NCBI GenBank assembly: GCA_946500425.1
Contig: CAMMVQ010000014.1
Location: 1-33,744, forward strand
From: an uncultured Mollicutes bacterium
Lineage (GTDB): Bacteria; Bacillota_I; Bacilli_A; RF39; UBA660
Length of the DNA stretch: 33,744 nt
Reading direction: 5' to 3'
Shown piece after piece: positions 7,524 through 15,683 of the stretch (within the stretch, counting starts at the first letter, position 1; each line of letters opens with the position of its first letter). Below the pieces are notes generated by a model. It did not search any database, was not told where the DNA came from, and worked only from the letters and a program-made list of their open reading frames with translations. Position numbers and translations under genes: made by a program.

Positions 7524-7973
7524 ATGATGATTGAATTTTTTTCTGAAAATCCACTTATAGTGGTTGCTATAATGGTTTTTGTGGTTTGTTTTATAATAGG
7601 CTTTTTTGGAGATATGTACCTAAGAAATAATAACAAAATTGGAAAATTAGTTGATTTTAAAAATGACATTGGACATAAAAGTAATGGTGTTAAGGAAAAT
7701 ATCCAAAAACAATCAGAGTCAATTAACGAGGCAGAAAAGCAAAAAAAACATGAAAATACCATTTCAAATAATCAAACCGGCATTAATAATACTAATTTGA
7801 ATACTATTCATGAGCGTGATAACAATAATAATTCAAATGATATGACGCAGAATCAAATAAATAAGTTAGTGGACAAAATACCAACGAATAACGTTATGAA
7901 CACCACCTCTCAAAGACCTGATTTTTTTGATGGTAACGCCCAAAATGACGATGGCGTTAATAACGTGTTTTAA
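7524..7973 (+). CDS. Single-pass membrane protein with Asn-rich tail
   Basis: The protein has 149 residues with one transmembrane helix (about 10-28, PLIVVAIMVFVVCFIIGFF), a short basic linker and a long hydrophilic region very rich in Asn, Gln, Asp and Lys, likely disordered. GGGGTG precedes tandem ATGs at 7524 and 7527. A short hairpin terminator follows. Context gives no function; cdaA begins 120 bp later with its own signals. Confidence 0.6.
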   Translation: MMIEFFSENPLIVVAIMVFVVCFIIGFFGDMYLRNNNKIGKLVDFKNDIGHKSNGVKENIQKQSESINEAEKQKKHENTISNNQTGINNTNLNTIHERDNNNNSNDMTQNQINKLVDKIPTNNVMNTTSQRPDFFDGNAQNDDGVNNVF

Positions 7974-7981
7974 TTTTTTAT

Positions 7982-8006
7982 CCCTTATTAAATAAGGGGC
8001 TTTTTA
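7982..8006 (+). terminator. Rho-independent terminator
   Basis: CCCTTATT / AATAAGGG inverted repeat (7982-7998) followed by CTTTTTAAT. Separates the Asn-rich protein gene from cdaA. Confidence 0.7.
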
Positions 8007-8093
8007 ATCTTTTTAAATTTTATTTAAAATTTGTTTTTTAAATATGATATAATGAATAAGTCATAAGATATTATTATGGCTTAAGGAGGAAAA

Positions 8094-8912
8094 ATGACTA
8101 TTGATAACGTTTTAACGATTATAAAAAATATTATAGATATCGGAATTGTCTGGGCCGGTTTATATTTCATATTAAAGAGCATAAAAAACAACGTTAAGTT
8201 TACGATGCTTTTTAAAGGGATTATAATTATATTAGTAATTAAACTTATAAGTGATTTGTTTGATCTTACCACGATAGGTTTGTTATTAGAATATGTTATA
8301 ATGTGGGGACCTTTAGCTCTTATAATAATCTTCCAACCAGAAATACGTTCGGTATTAGAACAATTAGGACGTTCACAGTTGTTGGGAAGGCATAAGGTTT
8401 TAACGATTTCAGAAAGAGAAAGAATTGTTTATGAAATTGGAGAAGCATTAGATTATTTAAAAAAACACAGAATTGGAGCCTTAATAGTAATTGAAAGGGA
8501 TACGTCTTTATCTGAGTACATTGAAAGGTCTAAGAAATTGTACGCTGATATTTCAAACGAACTTTTGGTTGCAATATTCTTTCCTGATAATCCGCTTCAT
8601 GATGGTGGGGTTATCATTCAAGGAGATAAAATAACTAGTGCAGGTGCTGTTTTTCCTACGACCGTTGAGATGAAGTTTAGCAAAAGACTAGGAACCAGAC
8701 ACCGCGCCGCAATTGGAATAAGTGAAGAATCAGATGCTATCGCAATAATTGTTTCGGAAGAAACGGGACGCATTTCGATTGCGATAAATGGGGATTTAAA
8801 CTATAATTTATCAGTTGATGAGGCTAAGATGCTTATATTAGATGAACTTAAGCCAAAGAAGAGCTCTGAGTTCGACATTGAGGAAAGTAAGGATGGTGAT
8901 AAAGATGAATAA
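8094..8912 (+). CDS. cdaA: Diadenylate cyclase CdaA (c-di-AMP synthase)
   Basis: CdaA condenses two ATP into cyclic di-AMP, the essential potassium/osmolyte and wall-homeostasis messenger of Bacillota. Three N-terminal membrane helices (about 12-28, 39-55, 64-80) precede a DisA_N/DAC domain. Signature residues are intact: the DGG motif in NPLHDGG (170-172) and RHR in GTRHRAA (200-206). A linker helix lies around 85-122, as in CdaA. Length (272) is normal. The SD is AAGGAGG at 8084-8090. The end overlaps the start of cdaR by 8 bp, the standard cdaA-cdaR arrangement. glmM, often third in this operon, is absent here. Confidence 0.95.
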   Translation: MTIDNVLTIIKNIIDIGIVWAGLYFILKSIKNNVKFTMLFKGIIIILVIKLISDLFDLTTIGLLLEYVIMWGPLALIIIFQPEIRSVLEQLGRSQLLGRHKVLTISERERIVYEIGEALDYLKKHRIGALIVIERDTSLSEYIERSKKLYADISNELLVAIFFPDNPLHDGGVIIQGDKITSAGAVFPTTVEMKFSKRLGTRHRAAIGISEESDAIAIIVSEETGRISIAINGDLNYNLSVDEAKMLILDELKPKKSSEFDIEESKDGDKDE

Positions 8913-10272
8913 GATGTTTAAAGCCATCAAGAAGCTTTTTAGAAACATAGGAAAATTTATTGATAAGAAAATAATTTTACCAATAACTAAGTTTTTTGTT
9001 AGTATATCTAATAAATTTAAAGGGAATGGTCGGAACTTTGAAAAGATATTAACTCGTAAATCAGGATTAATAATTGTTTCTTTGATTATCGCGTTGGGCG
9101 TTTTCTTTATCGCGGATTCAAGGTCAACTTCGCTTATTGAAACGTCCGCAGAGGTACTTTATGACCAACCCATTTCGGCAACTTATAATGAAGAAGCCTA
9201 CGTAGTTGAAGGCTTGCCTGAAACGGTAGACATAACTTTAATAGGTAGAAAATCTGACGTTTATTTGGCTAAACAACTACCTACAAACGATATTACAGTT
9301 GATTTAACCGGGTTAAAGCCAGGTGTTCATAAGGTTAACTTAAAGTACAAGAAAGCTTTGAGTTCGGTAGAATATAAGCTTGATCCTTCGGTTGCGACGA
9401 TTGTTATATACGAAAAAGTTTCTGAAGAAAAAGAAGTTAATTATGAGGTAATTAACAAAGACAAGATAGATTCTAAATTAATGGTAGAGGATGTTACTTT
9501 AAGTACTGATCGTGTTTATGTTAAAGGAAACGAGGCAACGTTAAAAGAAGTGGCATCTGTTAAAGCCTTAATTGACCTTAAAAATTTAGTTGACCCTCAA
9601 GTTGGGGAACAAACGTTAAAAGATGTTAAATTAGTTGCATATGATAGTAATGGTAAGAAGGTTGATGCCGAAATAGTACCTGCGACGATTAGTGCGACGG
9701 TGCGGATTGCATCTCCACAAAAAGAAGTGCCAATAAGAGTAATTCCAAAAAATTATGATGACATAGTGTTTGGAAAGGCAATAAGTAACATAACTACTGA
9801 TATAAGTAAAGTAACTATTTATGGTGAAGAAAGTAAGCTTGAAAAAATTTCTTATATTCCAGTTTATGTTGATGTAGCTGATTTAAGGGAGAATAAAAAG
9901 TATTCATTAACAATACAAAAACCAACGGGAGTAAGAGCTATTAGTGAAAACACGGTTAATGTAACTTTAGAGTTGGGGGATGAGACTTCTAAAGAAATTG
10001 ATAACGTTTACTTGGAATATGAGAATTTAGCTGACGGTTTAGCCGTTCAAGCCGTAACGGCTGATAGTACCCGTATTACGGTTAGCGTTAAGGGAGTTCA
10101 AAGTGTTTTATCAAATTTAGACCCAACGACCATAAAGGCTTACGTTGACTTAAAAGATTTAGGGGTTGGAGAACACGAAATACCAATAATTGTAGAAGGT
10201 TCAGACTTAAGAGTTAAGTATGCTCCTAAAACAACGAAGATAAAACTTAGAATTACTGAGGAAAAAGGTTAA
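8905..10272 (+). CDS. cdaR: CdaR, YbbR-domain regulator of CdaA
   Basis: Translation is placed at ATG 8905, overlapping the last codons of cdaA, because GGATGGTGAT lies just upstream; this gives 455 residues. A basic N-terminus and one transmembrane helix (about 51-71, SGLIIVSLIIALGVFFIADS) lead to an extracytoplasmic region of about four YbbR repeats, seen as repeating blocks of the type VYVKGNEATLKEV...VKALIDLKNL and VTIYGEESKLEKI...VYVDVADL. CdaR binds CdaA at the membrane and modulates its activity. Overlap implies translational coupling and fixed stoichiometry. Confidence 0.9.
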   Translation: MNKMFKAIKKLFRNIGKFIDKKIILPITKFFVSISNKFKGNGRNFEKILTRKSGLIIVSLIIALGVFFIADSRSTSLIETSAEVLYDQPISATYNEEAYVVEGLPETVDITLIGRKSDVYLAKQLPTNDITVDLTGLKPGVHKVNLKYKKALSSVEYKLDPSVATIVIYEKVSEEKEVNYEVINKDKIDSKLMVEDVTLSTDRVYVKGNEATLKEVASVKALIDLKNLVDPQVGEQTLKDVKLVAYDSNGKKVDAEIVPATISATVRIASPQKEVPIRVIPKNYDDIVFGKAISNITTDISKVTIYGEESKLEKISYIPVYVDVADLRENKKYSLTIQKPTGVRAISENTVNVTLELGDETSKEIDNVYLEYENLADGLAVQAVTADSTRITVSVKGVQSVLSNLDPTTIKAYVDLKDLGVGEHEIPIIVEGSDLRVKYAPKTTKIKLRITEEKG

Positions 10273-10278
10273 AAAACA

Positions 10279-10307
10279 TTGACAAATGTACCAATTTTAA
10301 GTAAAAT
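10279..10307 (+). promoter_or_regulatory. rplM promoter embedded in a hairpin
   Basis: TTGACA (10279-10284), 17-bp spacer, TAAAAT (10302-10307). The spacer forms the left arm (10285-10297) of a 13-bp inverted repeat whose right arm is 10310-10322 followed by TTTT; the same sequence can therefore be a terminator for cdaA-cdaR. Confidence 0.7.
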
Positions 10308-10324
10308 TTAAATTGGTACATTTT
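10285..10324 (+). terminator. cdaR terminator overlapping the rplM promoter
   Basis: Perfect 13-bp inverted repeat AATGTACCAATTT / AAATTGGTACATT with a 12-nt loop and a short T run. Read through from cdaR it forms a strong hairpin; transcripts starting from the nested promoter would include only the right arm. Confidence 0.6.
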
Positions 10325-10376
10325 ACAAGCCCACATAAGTTTGTCCTGGGAAAACGAACTTATTAAAGGAAAGGAA
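10325..10376 (+). promoter_or_regulatory. Ribosomal L13 leader
   Basis: The 5' UTR of rplM contains ACAAGCCCACATAAGTT and a 7-bp stem ATAAGTT / AACTTAT (10335-10341 with 10357-10363) around TGTCCTGGGAAAACG. Position and shape resemble the Bacillota L13 leader, through which L13 is thought to repress its own operon. Assignment is from position and partial consensus recall, not a covariance search. Confidence 0.55.
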
Positions 10377-10383
10377 AATTTAT

Positions 10384-10812
10384 ATGACAACATTTATGGC
10401 TAATGCCTCAAACATTGAGCGTAAATGGTATGTTATTGATGCTAAGGGAAAACCATTAGGTCGTGTTGCTGCTAAGGCTGCTGTTATGTTAAGAGGAAAG
10501 CATAAAGCAACTTATACTCCACACGTTGATTGCGGGGATAACATTATCATTATTAACGCTAAAGAAGTAGTATTAACTGGTAATAAGTTAAATAATAAGA
10601 TTTATTATAATCATAGTGGTTACACGGGTGGATTACGTGAAAGAACAGCTAAGGAAATGCGTGAAAGTTACCCTGTTGAAATGGTTGAAAGAGCGGTTAA
10701 AGGAATGCTTCCAAAAGGAAGATTAGGACGTCAAATGTATAAGAAACTATTTGTTTATGAAGGTGACGAACATAAACATCAAGCTCAAAAACCAGAAATG
10801 ATAGAAGTTTAA
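10384..10812 (+). CDS. rplM: 50S ribosomal protein L13
   Basis: A complete 142-residue uL13: N-terminal [15 protein letters not shown], the signature region from about 100 ([30 protein letters not shown], shown only as description) and usual length. SD AAAGGAAAGG precedes ATG. It is followed after 12 bp by rpsI, the near-universal L13-S9 pair. Confidence 0.98.
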   Translation: MTTFMANASNIERKWYVIDAKGKPLGRVAAKAAVMLRGKHKATYTPHVDCGDNIIIINAKEVVLTGNKLNNKIYYNHSGYTGGLRERTAKEMRESYPVEMVERAVKGMLPKGRLGRQMYKKLFVYEGDEHKHQAQKPEMIEV

Positions 10813-10824
10813 GGAGGAAAGTAG

Positions 10825-11238
10825 ATGGCTAAAACATTCGTTGGAACTGGACGTCGTAAGCGTTCAATAGCACGCGTTAGAATGGTTTCAGGAAAAGGAA
10901 AAATAACCATTAATGGTAGAGATGTTAACGATTATCTTCCTTTTAAAACTTTGGTTATGGATTTAACGCAACCTTTAGAATTAACTAAGACTCGTGATAA
11001 GTTTGATATTGATGTTACCGTAAACGGAGGCGGATTTTCAGGACAGACTGGAGCTATTCGTTTAGGTATTACAAGAGCGTTATTACAATATGACCAAAAT
11101 ACTGATCCAAGCTCTGATGCATCGTTTAGAAAGATTTTAAAACAGGCTGGTTTTATTACTCGTGATGCAAGGGTTAAGGAACGTAAGAAGTATGGTCTTA
11201 AAAAAGCGCGTCGTGCACCACAATTTAGTAAACGTTAA
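10825..11238 (+). CDS. rpsI: 30S ribosomal protein S9
   Basis: A complete 137-residue uS9: [13 protein letters not shown] near the N-terminus, the [15 protein letters not shown] core and the invariant basic C-terminus ending in QFSKR that reaches the P-site tRNA. AGGAGG precedes ATG. A strong terminator follows at 11254. Confidence 0.98.
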   Translation: MAKTFVGTGRRKRSIARVRMVSGKGKITINGRDVNDYLPFKTLVMDLTQPLELTKTRDKFDIDVTVNGGGFSGQTGAIRLGITRALLQYDQNTDPSSDASFRKILKQAGFITRDARVKERKKYGLKKARRAPQFSKR

Positions 11239-11253
11239 TATACTTATAGAAGA

Positions 11254-11278
11254 AGCAGGATTTTTTCCTGCTTTTTTG
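11254..11278 (+). terminator. Terminator of rplM-rpsI
   Basis: Stem AGCAGGA / TCCTGCT (11254-11260 with 11266-11272) followed by a T6 run. Confidence 0.9.
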
Positions 11279-11394
11279 TTTGAGGCGAAGAGTTTGCTTT
11301 GACATATTTTATACAAGTCATTGTTTTAATATTTAAATAGTCATTTGTAAGTGGCATATTTTGACATTATTTAAGTTCGATTCTTGTAAATGTA

Positions 11395-11403
11395 TGATAT
11401 AAT
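11395..11403 (+). promoter_or_regulatory. Extended -10 promoter of the Abi gene
   Basis: TGATATAAT is an extended -10 (TGn plus TATAAT); no good -35 is seen at 17 bp. The start codon is 20 bp downstream. Confidence 0.5.
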
Positions 11404-11422
11404 TTAACATAGGTGATGCTAG

Positions 11423-12355
11423 TTGAAAAAGAAGGTATTTAAAACCTTAGAAGAACAAGTAGAGATTTTAAGGGGAAAAGGGCTTACAATAAATAATGTT
11501 GAAAGAACAGAAGAGTTATTACTTAGAGAAAATTATTTCTTTATCAATGGATATAGACATATATTTCTAAAGAGTAATAATGATAAGACGTTTATCAAAG
11601 GAACGACGTTTGAAGAGTTGTATGCTTTATTTCAGTTTGACCGTAATTTCCGTAATATTTTATTTAAAAATTTACTTATAGTTGAAAATAATCTTAAGTC
11701 TATTTTATCTTATCGTTTATCTAGAAAGTATGGTATAAAGGAAAAAGATTATCTAAAGCCATCTAACTTTTCTCAGGACATAAAAAAAGTAAGGCAAGTA
11801 AATGATGTTTTAAATAAGATAAAACGTCAAATAAAGTTAAATGGAAGGCAGCATAGTGCGACCCTTCATTATCTAAGTAATTACGGTTACGTTCCTTTAT
11901 GGATTTTAGTTAAGTTGCTTTCTTTTGGAATGATTAATGAGTTATACTCCATACTAAAACCAGATGATAAATTATCAATTTCTGAATATTATGATTTAGA
12001 TGTTGAAACTTTAGGTATTTACATAGGATTATTATCTAATTATCGTAATTTATGTGCGCATGAAGATATCGTCTATGATCATCGTACTCAGAAGGAGATT
12101 CCAGATACTAGGTATCATCGTGAACTTGATATTCCGATGATGAATGATGAGTACATATATGGTAAAAATGATATATTTGCGGTAGTAATAATGTTAAAGG
12201 CCATGCTTAACGAAAGTGACTTTACTGATTTTGTGAACGAAATTAGTTATGAATTGAGCCTACTTGATGGACGCGTTTCTGTTATCCCACAAACAAAAAT
12301 ATTAGATATGATGGGTTTTCCTGTTAACTGGGAGGAAATATCTAAATTAAGATAA
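11423..12355 (+). CDS. Abi_2 (AbiD/AbiF) family HEPN-type abortive infection protein
   Basis: This 310-residue protein has the Abi_2 layout: an N-terminal TLEEQVEILRGKGL block, LLRENYFFINGYRH, FDRNFRNILFKNLLIVENNLKS, and the HEPN signature RNLCAH with Arg208 and His213 in RxxxxH spacing. HEPN proteins of this type are proposed RNases that stop phage growth by damaging host translation. The start is TTG 11423, six bases after AGGTG; an ATG at 11417 is out of frame and soon stops. It is a solitary gene between rpsI and htrA; no separate antitoxin is adjacent. Family is confident, phage-defence activity inferred. Confidence 0.85.
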   Translation: MKKKVFKTLEEQVEILRGKGLTINNVERTEELLLRENYFFINGYRHIFLKSNNDKTFIKGTTFEELYALFQFDRNFRNILFKNLLIVENNLKSILSYRLSRKYGIKEKDYLKPSNFSQDIKKVRQVNDVLNKIKRQIKLNGRQHSATLHYLSNYGYVPLWILVKLLSFGMINELYSILKPDDKLSISEYYDLDVETLGIYIGLLSNYRNLCAHEDIVYDHRTQKEIPDTRYHRELDIPMMNDEYIYGKNDIFAVVIMLKAMLNESDFTDFVNEISYELSLLDGRVSVIPQTKILDMMGFPVNWEEISKLR

Positions 12356-12371
12356 GAAAGGATTGGTATCT

Positions 12372-13520
12372 ATGGAGAAAATAGAGACTTCTGAGAATGT
12401 GGATGTTTTAAAAAAGCAACCTAAAAAAAATAATAATAACAATTTAAAAATAGCGTTATTTACCTTAATAGCATTTATAATAGGCGTTGGTATAATGTAT
12501 TTCTACATGGTTAATAACCCTAAGGTAGTTACTAAAAACAGAACTGTATCAGAAACAAAAGTTACCGAAGAAGCAATGGAAGAGGCCATTGATAAGGTGT
12601 ATGATTCAGTAATATGTATTGAAGTCTTGGATGCTTCAGGAAACACCGTTAGTACAGGTACTGGTTTTGTTTATGGAAAAGATGATAAATATGGTTACGT
12701 TTTAACAAACGCTCACGTAGTTGATGGTGGAACCAACATACAAGGTAAATTATCAAATAATAACGTTACTGCCTTAACTTTACTTGGTAGGGATAGTTAC
12801 ACTGATTTAGCGGTTTTAAAAATGGATGTAAGCGAAGTTCTACAAGTTGCTAGTATAGGTAGTAGTGAAAACATGAAAATAGGTAACACGGTGTTTACTG
12901 TTGGTTCCCCAATGGGTTCTACTTTTGCGGGGACGGTTACGAAAGGAATCTTATCTGGTAAGGATAGACTAATTGAGACTAGTACTTCTAACGGATTATC
13001 AAATGATTCTTACATAGTAAAGGTTTTACAAACCGATGCTGCTATAAGTCCTGGAAATAGTGGTGGGCCACTTGTTAATTTAGCAGGTGATGTTATAGGA
13101 ATTACATCTTTGAAGTTAGTTGATGAACAGGTAGAAGGAATGGGATTTGCAATACCAATAGAAGATGCCATGAATTATGTTGATTACCTAGAGCAAGGAA
13201 AAGAAATTCCAAGACCGGTTATAGGAGTACAAATATTAGATTTAACCAATAAGTTTGTTTTATATAGGTATAATATTTCTGTTCCTGAATCAGTGAAAAA
13301 CGGAATATATTTAGTTGAAGTTAATTCAGGGTATCCGGCCTTTGATGCAGGACTAAAAACCGGAGATATAGTAACTAAAATCGATGGAGAAAAAGTTACT
13401 ACAACGGCTGAATTTAGGTATGAACTATATAAACATTCGATTGGTGATACAGTTGAGTTCACTTATTACCGTGATGGTAAAGAAAATACTACTAAAGTAA
13501 AATTAGATAAATCAGAATAA
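12372..13520 (+). CDS. HtrA/DegP-like membrane-anchored serine protease
   Basis: Start is taken as ATG 12372 (AAAGGA about 10 bases upstream); the frame opens at TTG 12363. The product has an N-terminal Asn/Lys-rich cytosolic part, one transmembrane helix (about 27-47), a trypsin-like domain with the triad His115 (NAHVV), Asp145 (YTDLAVL) and Ser230 (GNSGGPL), and a C-terminal PDZ domain (from about 285; GYPAFDAGLKTGDIV). It degrades or refolds misfolded exported proteins outside the membrane. Length is usual for Gram-positive HtrA. It follows the Abi gene by 16 bp and may share its transcript. Confidence 0.93.
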   Translation: MEKIETSENVDVLKKQPKKNNNNNLKIALFTLIAFIIGVGIMYFYMVNNPKVVTKNRTVSETKVTEEAMEEAIDKVYDSVICIEVLDASGNTVSTGTGFVYGKDDKYGYVLTNAHVVDGGTNIQGKLSNNNVTALTLLGRDSYTDLAVLKMDVSEVLQVASIGSSENMKIGNTVFTVGSPMGSTFAGTVTKGILSGKDRLIETSTSNGLSNDSYIVKVLQTDAAISPGNSGGPLVNLAGDVIGITSLKLVDEQVEGMGFAIPIEDAMNYVDYLEQGKEIPRPVIGVQILDLTNKFVLYRYNISVPESVKNGIYLVEVNSGYPAFDAGLKTGDIVTKIDGEKVTTTAEFRYELYKHSIGDTVEFTYYRDGKENTTKVKLDKSE

Positions 13521-13549
13521 AGAAGCTAAACATTAGCTTCTTTTGTATT
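13521..13549 (+). terminator. Terminator of htrA
   Basis: Perfect 9-bp stem AGAAGCTAA / TTAGCTTCT with loop ACA and a T-rich tail, directly after the stop codon. Confidence 0.88.
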
Positions 13550-13617
13550 TTTGTGCGCATGTTATGTTTATCACTCTTTTAAGATGGTGTCATACAATAC
13601 TTTGAAGGAGTGATAAT

Positions 13618-13647
13618 ATGGTTATAGTAGATGCTGGACATGGAGGT
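13618..13647 (+). pseudogene. 5' fragment of N-acetylmuramoyl-L-alanine amidase, split by insertion
   Basis: Behind GAAGGAG, the frame reads MVIVDAGHGG, the start of an Amidase_3 catalytic domain including the first zinc-ligand His, and then runs into foreign sequence and stops after three more codons (TAA at 13654). The continuation (GGSDPG...) lies in frame at 22941, 9.3 kb away. The 10 native codons plus the distal part would give a normal amidase. The native promoter and SD stay on this side, so the distal part has none. Confidence 0.9.
13639..13647. other. attL, left junction of the mobile element
   Basis: CATGGAGGT here and CACGGTGGC at 22941-22949 are the two recombination junctions. 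Both contain GG dinucleotides suited as the 2-bp core of a large serine recombinase. Joining left flank to right flank at either GG restores codons for D-A-G-H-G-G-S-D-P-G, so this pair marks the insertion point. Confidence 0.7.
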
Positions 13648-13765
13648 ATCGGTTAAATCCAAAAATAGAAGAAATGGCTATTTTGGTAAGTAAATACAAG
13701 AGTTTAAGGTACTTGATAAAAGTATCTTTTATTATGTAAAAATATAAGAAAGAGAGGATGATATA
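13648..13765 (+). promoter_or_regulatory. Left-end region: hairpin, possible mob promoter and oriT
   Basis: Just inside the junction, CCAAAAATAG / CTATTTTGG (13659-13687) forms a near-perfect hairpin. Then TTGATA near 13714 with an A-rich -10 about 18 bp later could drive mob. MobV relaxases usually nick in a hairpin just 5' of their gene; GTACTT...AAAGTATC around 13710-13725 is the only candidate. No match to a known nick site was identified. Confidence 0.3.
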
Positions 13766-15040
13766 ATGAATTATGGAATATTTAGAAGTCAACCGATAAT
13801 GACTATCAATGATTTAGCACAAATTGGATCACACAATAAAAGAGAAAAGAAAGCATATAAAAGTAATAAAGATATTAAGTTAGAATTAACAAAGAATAAT
13901 ATAGAATTAGTACCCTTAACAGAAAAGTATGTTAAGGGTTTTAAATTGAAAGTAAAAGATTATGAAAAAGAACACAACGAAAGAATGAAAACGGAACGAC
14001 CTGAAAGAAAAAAGACCTTTAATGAAATGTTAAATAAATCAAAAAGTGTTGTAGCAGATGAATTATTATTTACGGCATCCCATAAGTTTTTTGATAATAT
14101 GAGTAAAGAAGATATAATGAGATGGGCTAATACTTGTATGGATTTTGTTTATAATGATTTAGGTTATAAAAAAGAACAAGTTTTACACGCAACTATTCAC
14201 ATGGATGAATTAACACCTCATATTCATTGTGTTGTTATACCACTTGTTAAAAAACTAGATAAAAGAACTAATACGGAAAGATATACTATTTCTAAAAAAC
14301 AATATATTAGAGATAATATTCATTTGTCAGAATTACAAGATATTTATAATGTAAGATTAAAAGAAGCAGGTTTTGAATTAGAACGAGGTATTAAAGGTAG
14401 TGATGCAGAACACCAAAAAGTAAAAGAATTTAAAAAGACAACTAGATATTTAGAAAATAAAGTTATTACAATAAATAAAGGATTAGATAATGCTGTAAAC
14501 GATTTTGAAGAAAAAATGAAAACTACCAAAAGCACTTTCATTGATAAAGAATATGTTAGAGTTAAAAAAGACACTTTTGATAGTATGAAAAATGTTATAA
14601 AAGAAAGTAAAAAAGTAATGGAATTTCAACCTAAAATGGAACAACTATTTAATGAAGTAGAAACTTTTACTAAAAGCCATCAAACATTAGAAAAAGAAAA
14701 TAATAATTTACAACGAGAAGTAAAAGCACTTACTACAAGGAATCAAAACTTAATCAAAGAGAATAATGATCTTAAAGACTATTTAAAAGCCATTTTAGAA
14801 GCCATAAAACAATTTTTTAGGGAATTATTACAAATTGGTAATGACAAGACCAAAGATCGTACTACAAGCGAAATAAAGGACTATTATGACAATAAAGATT
14901 TTGATTCTAACGATGTTTATGATATTTCAAAAGGAACTACCAAAGAAGATGAATTATTTGATTATGCCGAAGTACCTAGTTATTTAAAAACTAGCAAAAA
15001 ATCTTATCAAGAAAAAGATAAAGATGATTTTGAAATTTAA
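13766..15040 (+). CDS. MobV (Pre/Mob) family relaxase
   Basis: This 424-residue protein is a Pre/Mob relaxase, which nicks oriT, stays attached to the DNA 5' end and pilots it in conjugative mobilization. The N-terminus MNYGIFRSQPIMT with SHNKRE at about 22-27 is typical MobV motif I, and the metal-binding motif HMDELTPHIH (His145, Glu148, His152, His154) is the HxDExxPHxH signature. Residues about 270-370 form a coiled coil; the acidic C-terminus is probably a coupling/accessory tail. SD is AGAGAGG. It stands alone at the left end, closed by a terminator. Confidence 0.93.
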   Translation: MNYGIFRSQPIMTINDLAQIGSHNKREKKAYKSNKDIKLELTKNNIELVPLTEKYVKGFKLKVKDYEKEHNERMKTERPERKKTFNEMLNKSKSVVADELLFTASHKFFDNMSKEDIMRWANTCMDFVYNDLGYKKEQVLHATIHMDELTPHIHCVVIPLVKKLDKRTNTERYTISKKQYIRDNIHLSELQDIYNVRLKEAGFELERGIKGSDAEHQKVKEFKKTTRYLENKVITINKGLDNAVNDFEEKMKTTKSTFIDKEYVRVKKDTFDSMKNVIKESKKVMEFQPKMEQLFNEVETFTKSHQTLEKENNNLQREVKALTTRNQNLIKENNDLKDYLKAILEAIKQFFRELLQIGNDKTKDRTTSEIKDYYDNKDFDSNDVYDISKGTTKEDELFDYAEVPSYLKTSKKSYQEKDKDDFEI

Positions 15041-15063
15041 TTTTAATGATTTAAAAAATAAGT

Positions 15064-15092
15064 TGAATTACTTTTATATGTAATTCTCTTTT
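15064..15092 (+). terminator. Terminator of mob
   Basis: Stem GAATTAC / GTAATTC with loop TTTTATAT and a T6 run, about 25 bp after the mob stop. Confidence 0.8.
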
Positions 15093-15205
15093 TTATCTAC
15101 ACACTATCTAAAAACGTCTAAATATAGTATAATATTTAGTGAAACAAATAGTAATTTATAGAGATGATACAATAAAAATTTAATTATAAAAAATTGAAAA
15201 AAGAG

Positions 15206-15234
15206 TTGCATTTTTTAAACTTTTTGCATATAAT
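15206..15234 (+). promoter_or_regulatory. Promoter of the ars operon
   Basis: TTGCAT (15206-15211), 17-bp spacer, TATAAT (15229-15234). The operator palindrome lies just downstream of the predicted start site. Confidence 0.75.
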
Positions 15235-15250
15235 ACTATATATAGACGAT

Positions 15251-15264
15251 TATCTATATAGATA
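15251..15264. promoter_or_regulatory. ArsR operator
   Basis: The perfect palindrome TATCTATATAGATA lies between the promoter and arsR, in the usual place for an ArsR/SmtB operator. A related half site, GTCTATATAGTAT (around 15650), precedes the permease gene and may be a second binding site. Confidence 0.65.
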
Positions 15265-15292
15265 AATTTATAAATTGAAAGGAAGTGTAAAA

Positions 15293-15598
15293 ATGGATAA
15301 GAAAAGATGTGTCGAAAAAGCTGAAATATTTAAAGTATTATCAGATTCTAACAGATTACAAATAATAGATATGCTTTCTTGTGGCGAAATGTGTGTGTGT
15401 AAAATATTAGAAAAATTTAATATAACTCAGCCAACATTATCACACCATTTAAAGGTATTAGCAGATAGTGGAATTGTAACATCAAGGAAAGAGGGAAACT
15501 GGAATTACTATAAATTAAATGATAAAAAGATGAATGAAATAATTGAATTTTTACACTTTATTTCAAATGATAAAAAAGATTGCATTTGTAAAAAATAG
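15293..15598 (+). CDS. arsR: ArsR-family arsenic-responsive repressor
   Basis: Start is ATG 15293, as GGAAGTG lies about 8 bases upstream. The 101-residue protein is a winged-helix ArsR/SmtB repressor: SDSNRLQIIDML, then the arsenite-binding pair Cys-Val-Cys in CGEMCVCKIL in the sensory helix, then the recognition helix in TQPTLSHHLKVLADSGIV. A third and fourth cysteine lie at the C-terminus (CICKK). Binding of As(III) to the CVC pair releases such repressors from DNA. The operator palindrome upstream suggests autoregulation of the downstream permease operon. Confidence 0.92.
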   Translation: MDKKRCVEKAEIFKVLSDSNRLQIIDMLSCGEMCVCKILEKFNITQPTLSHHLKVLADSGIVTSRKEGNWNYYKLNDKKMNEIIEFLHFISNDKKDCICKK

Positions 15599-15604
15599 AA
15601 AAAG

Positions 15605-15630
15605 CACCTTATAATAGGTGTTATATTTTA
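15605..15630 (+). terminator. Weak hairpin between arsR and permease
   Basis: CACCT / AGGTG with loop TATAAT, then TTATATTTTA. Too weak to be a certain terminator; may lower read-through into the permease. Confidence 0.3.
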
Positions 15631-15683
15631 AAACAGTATATTGATGGTTGTCTATATAGTATTTATAAGAAAGGAGTTTTTTA

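Noticed and set aside
13184..13462. Long minus-strand frame antisense to htrA
   Set aside because: It is a shadow of the PDZ-domain coding sequence with no SD or protein-like features.
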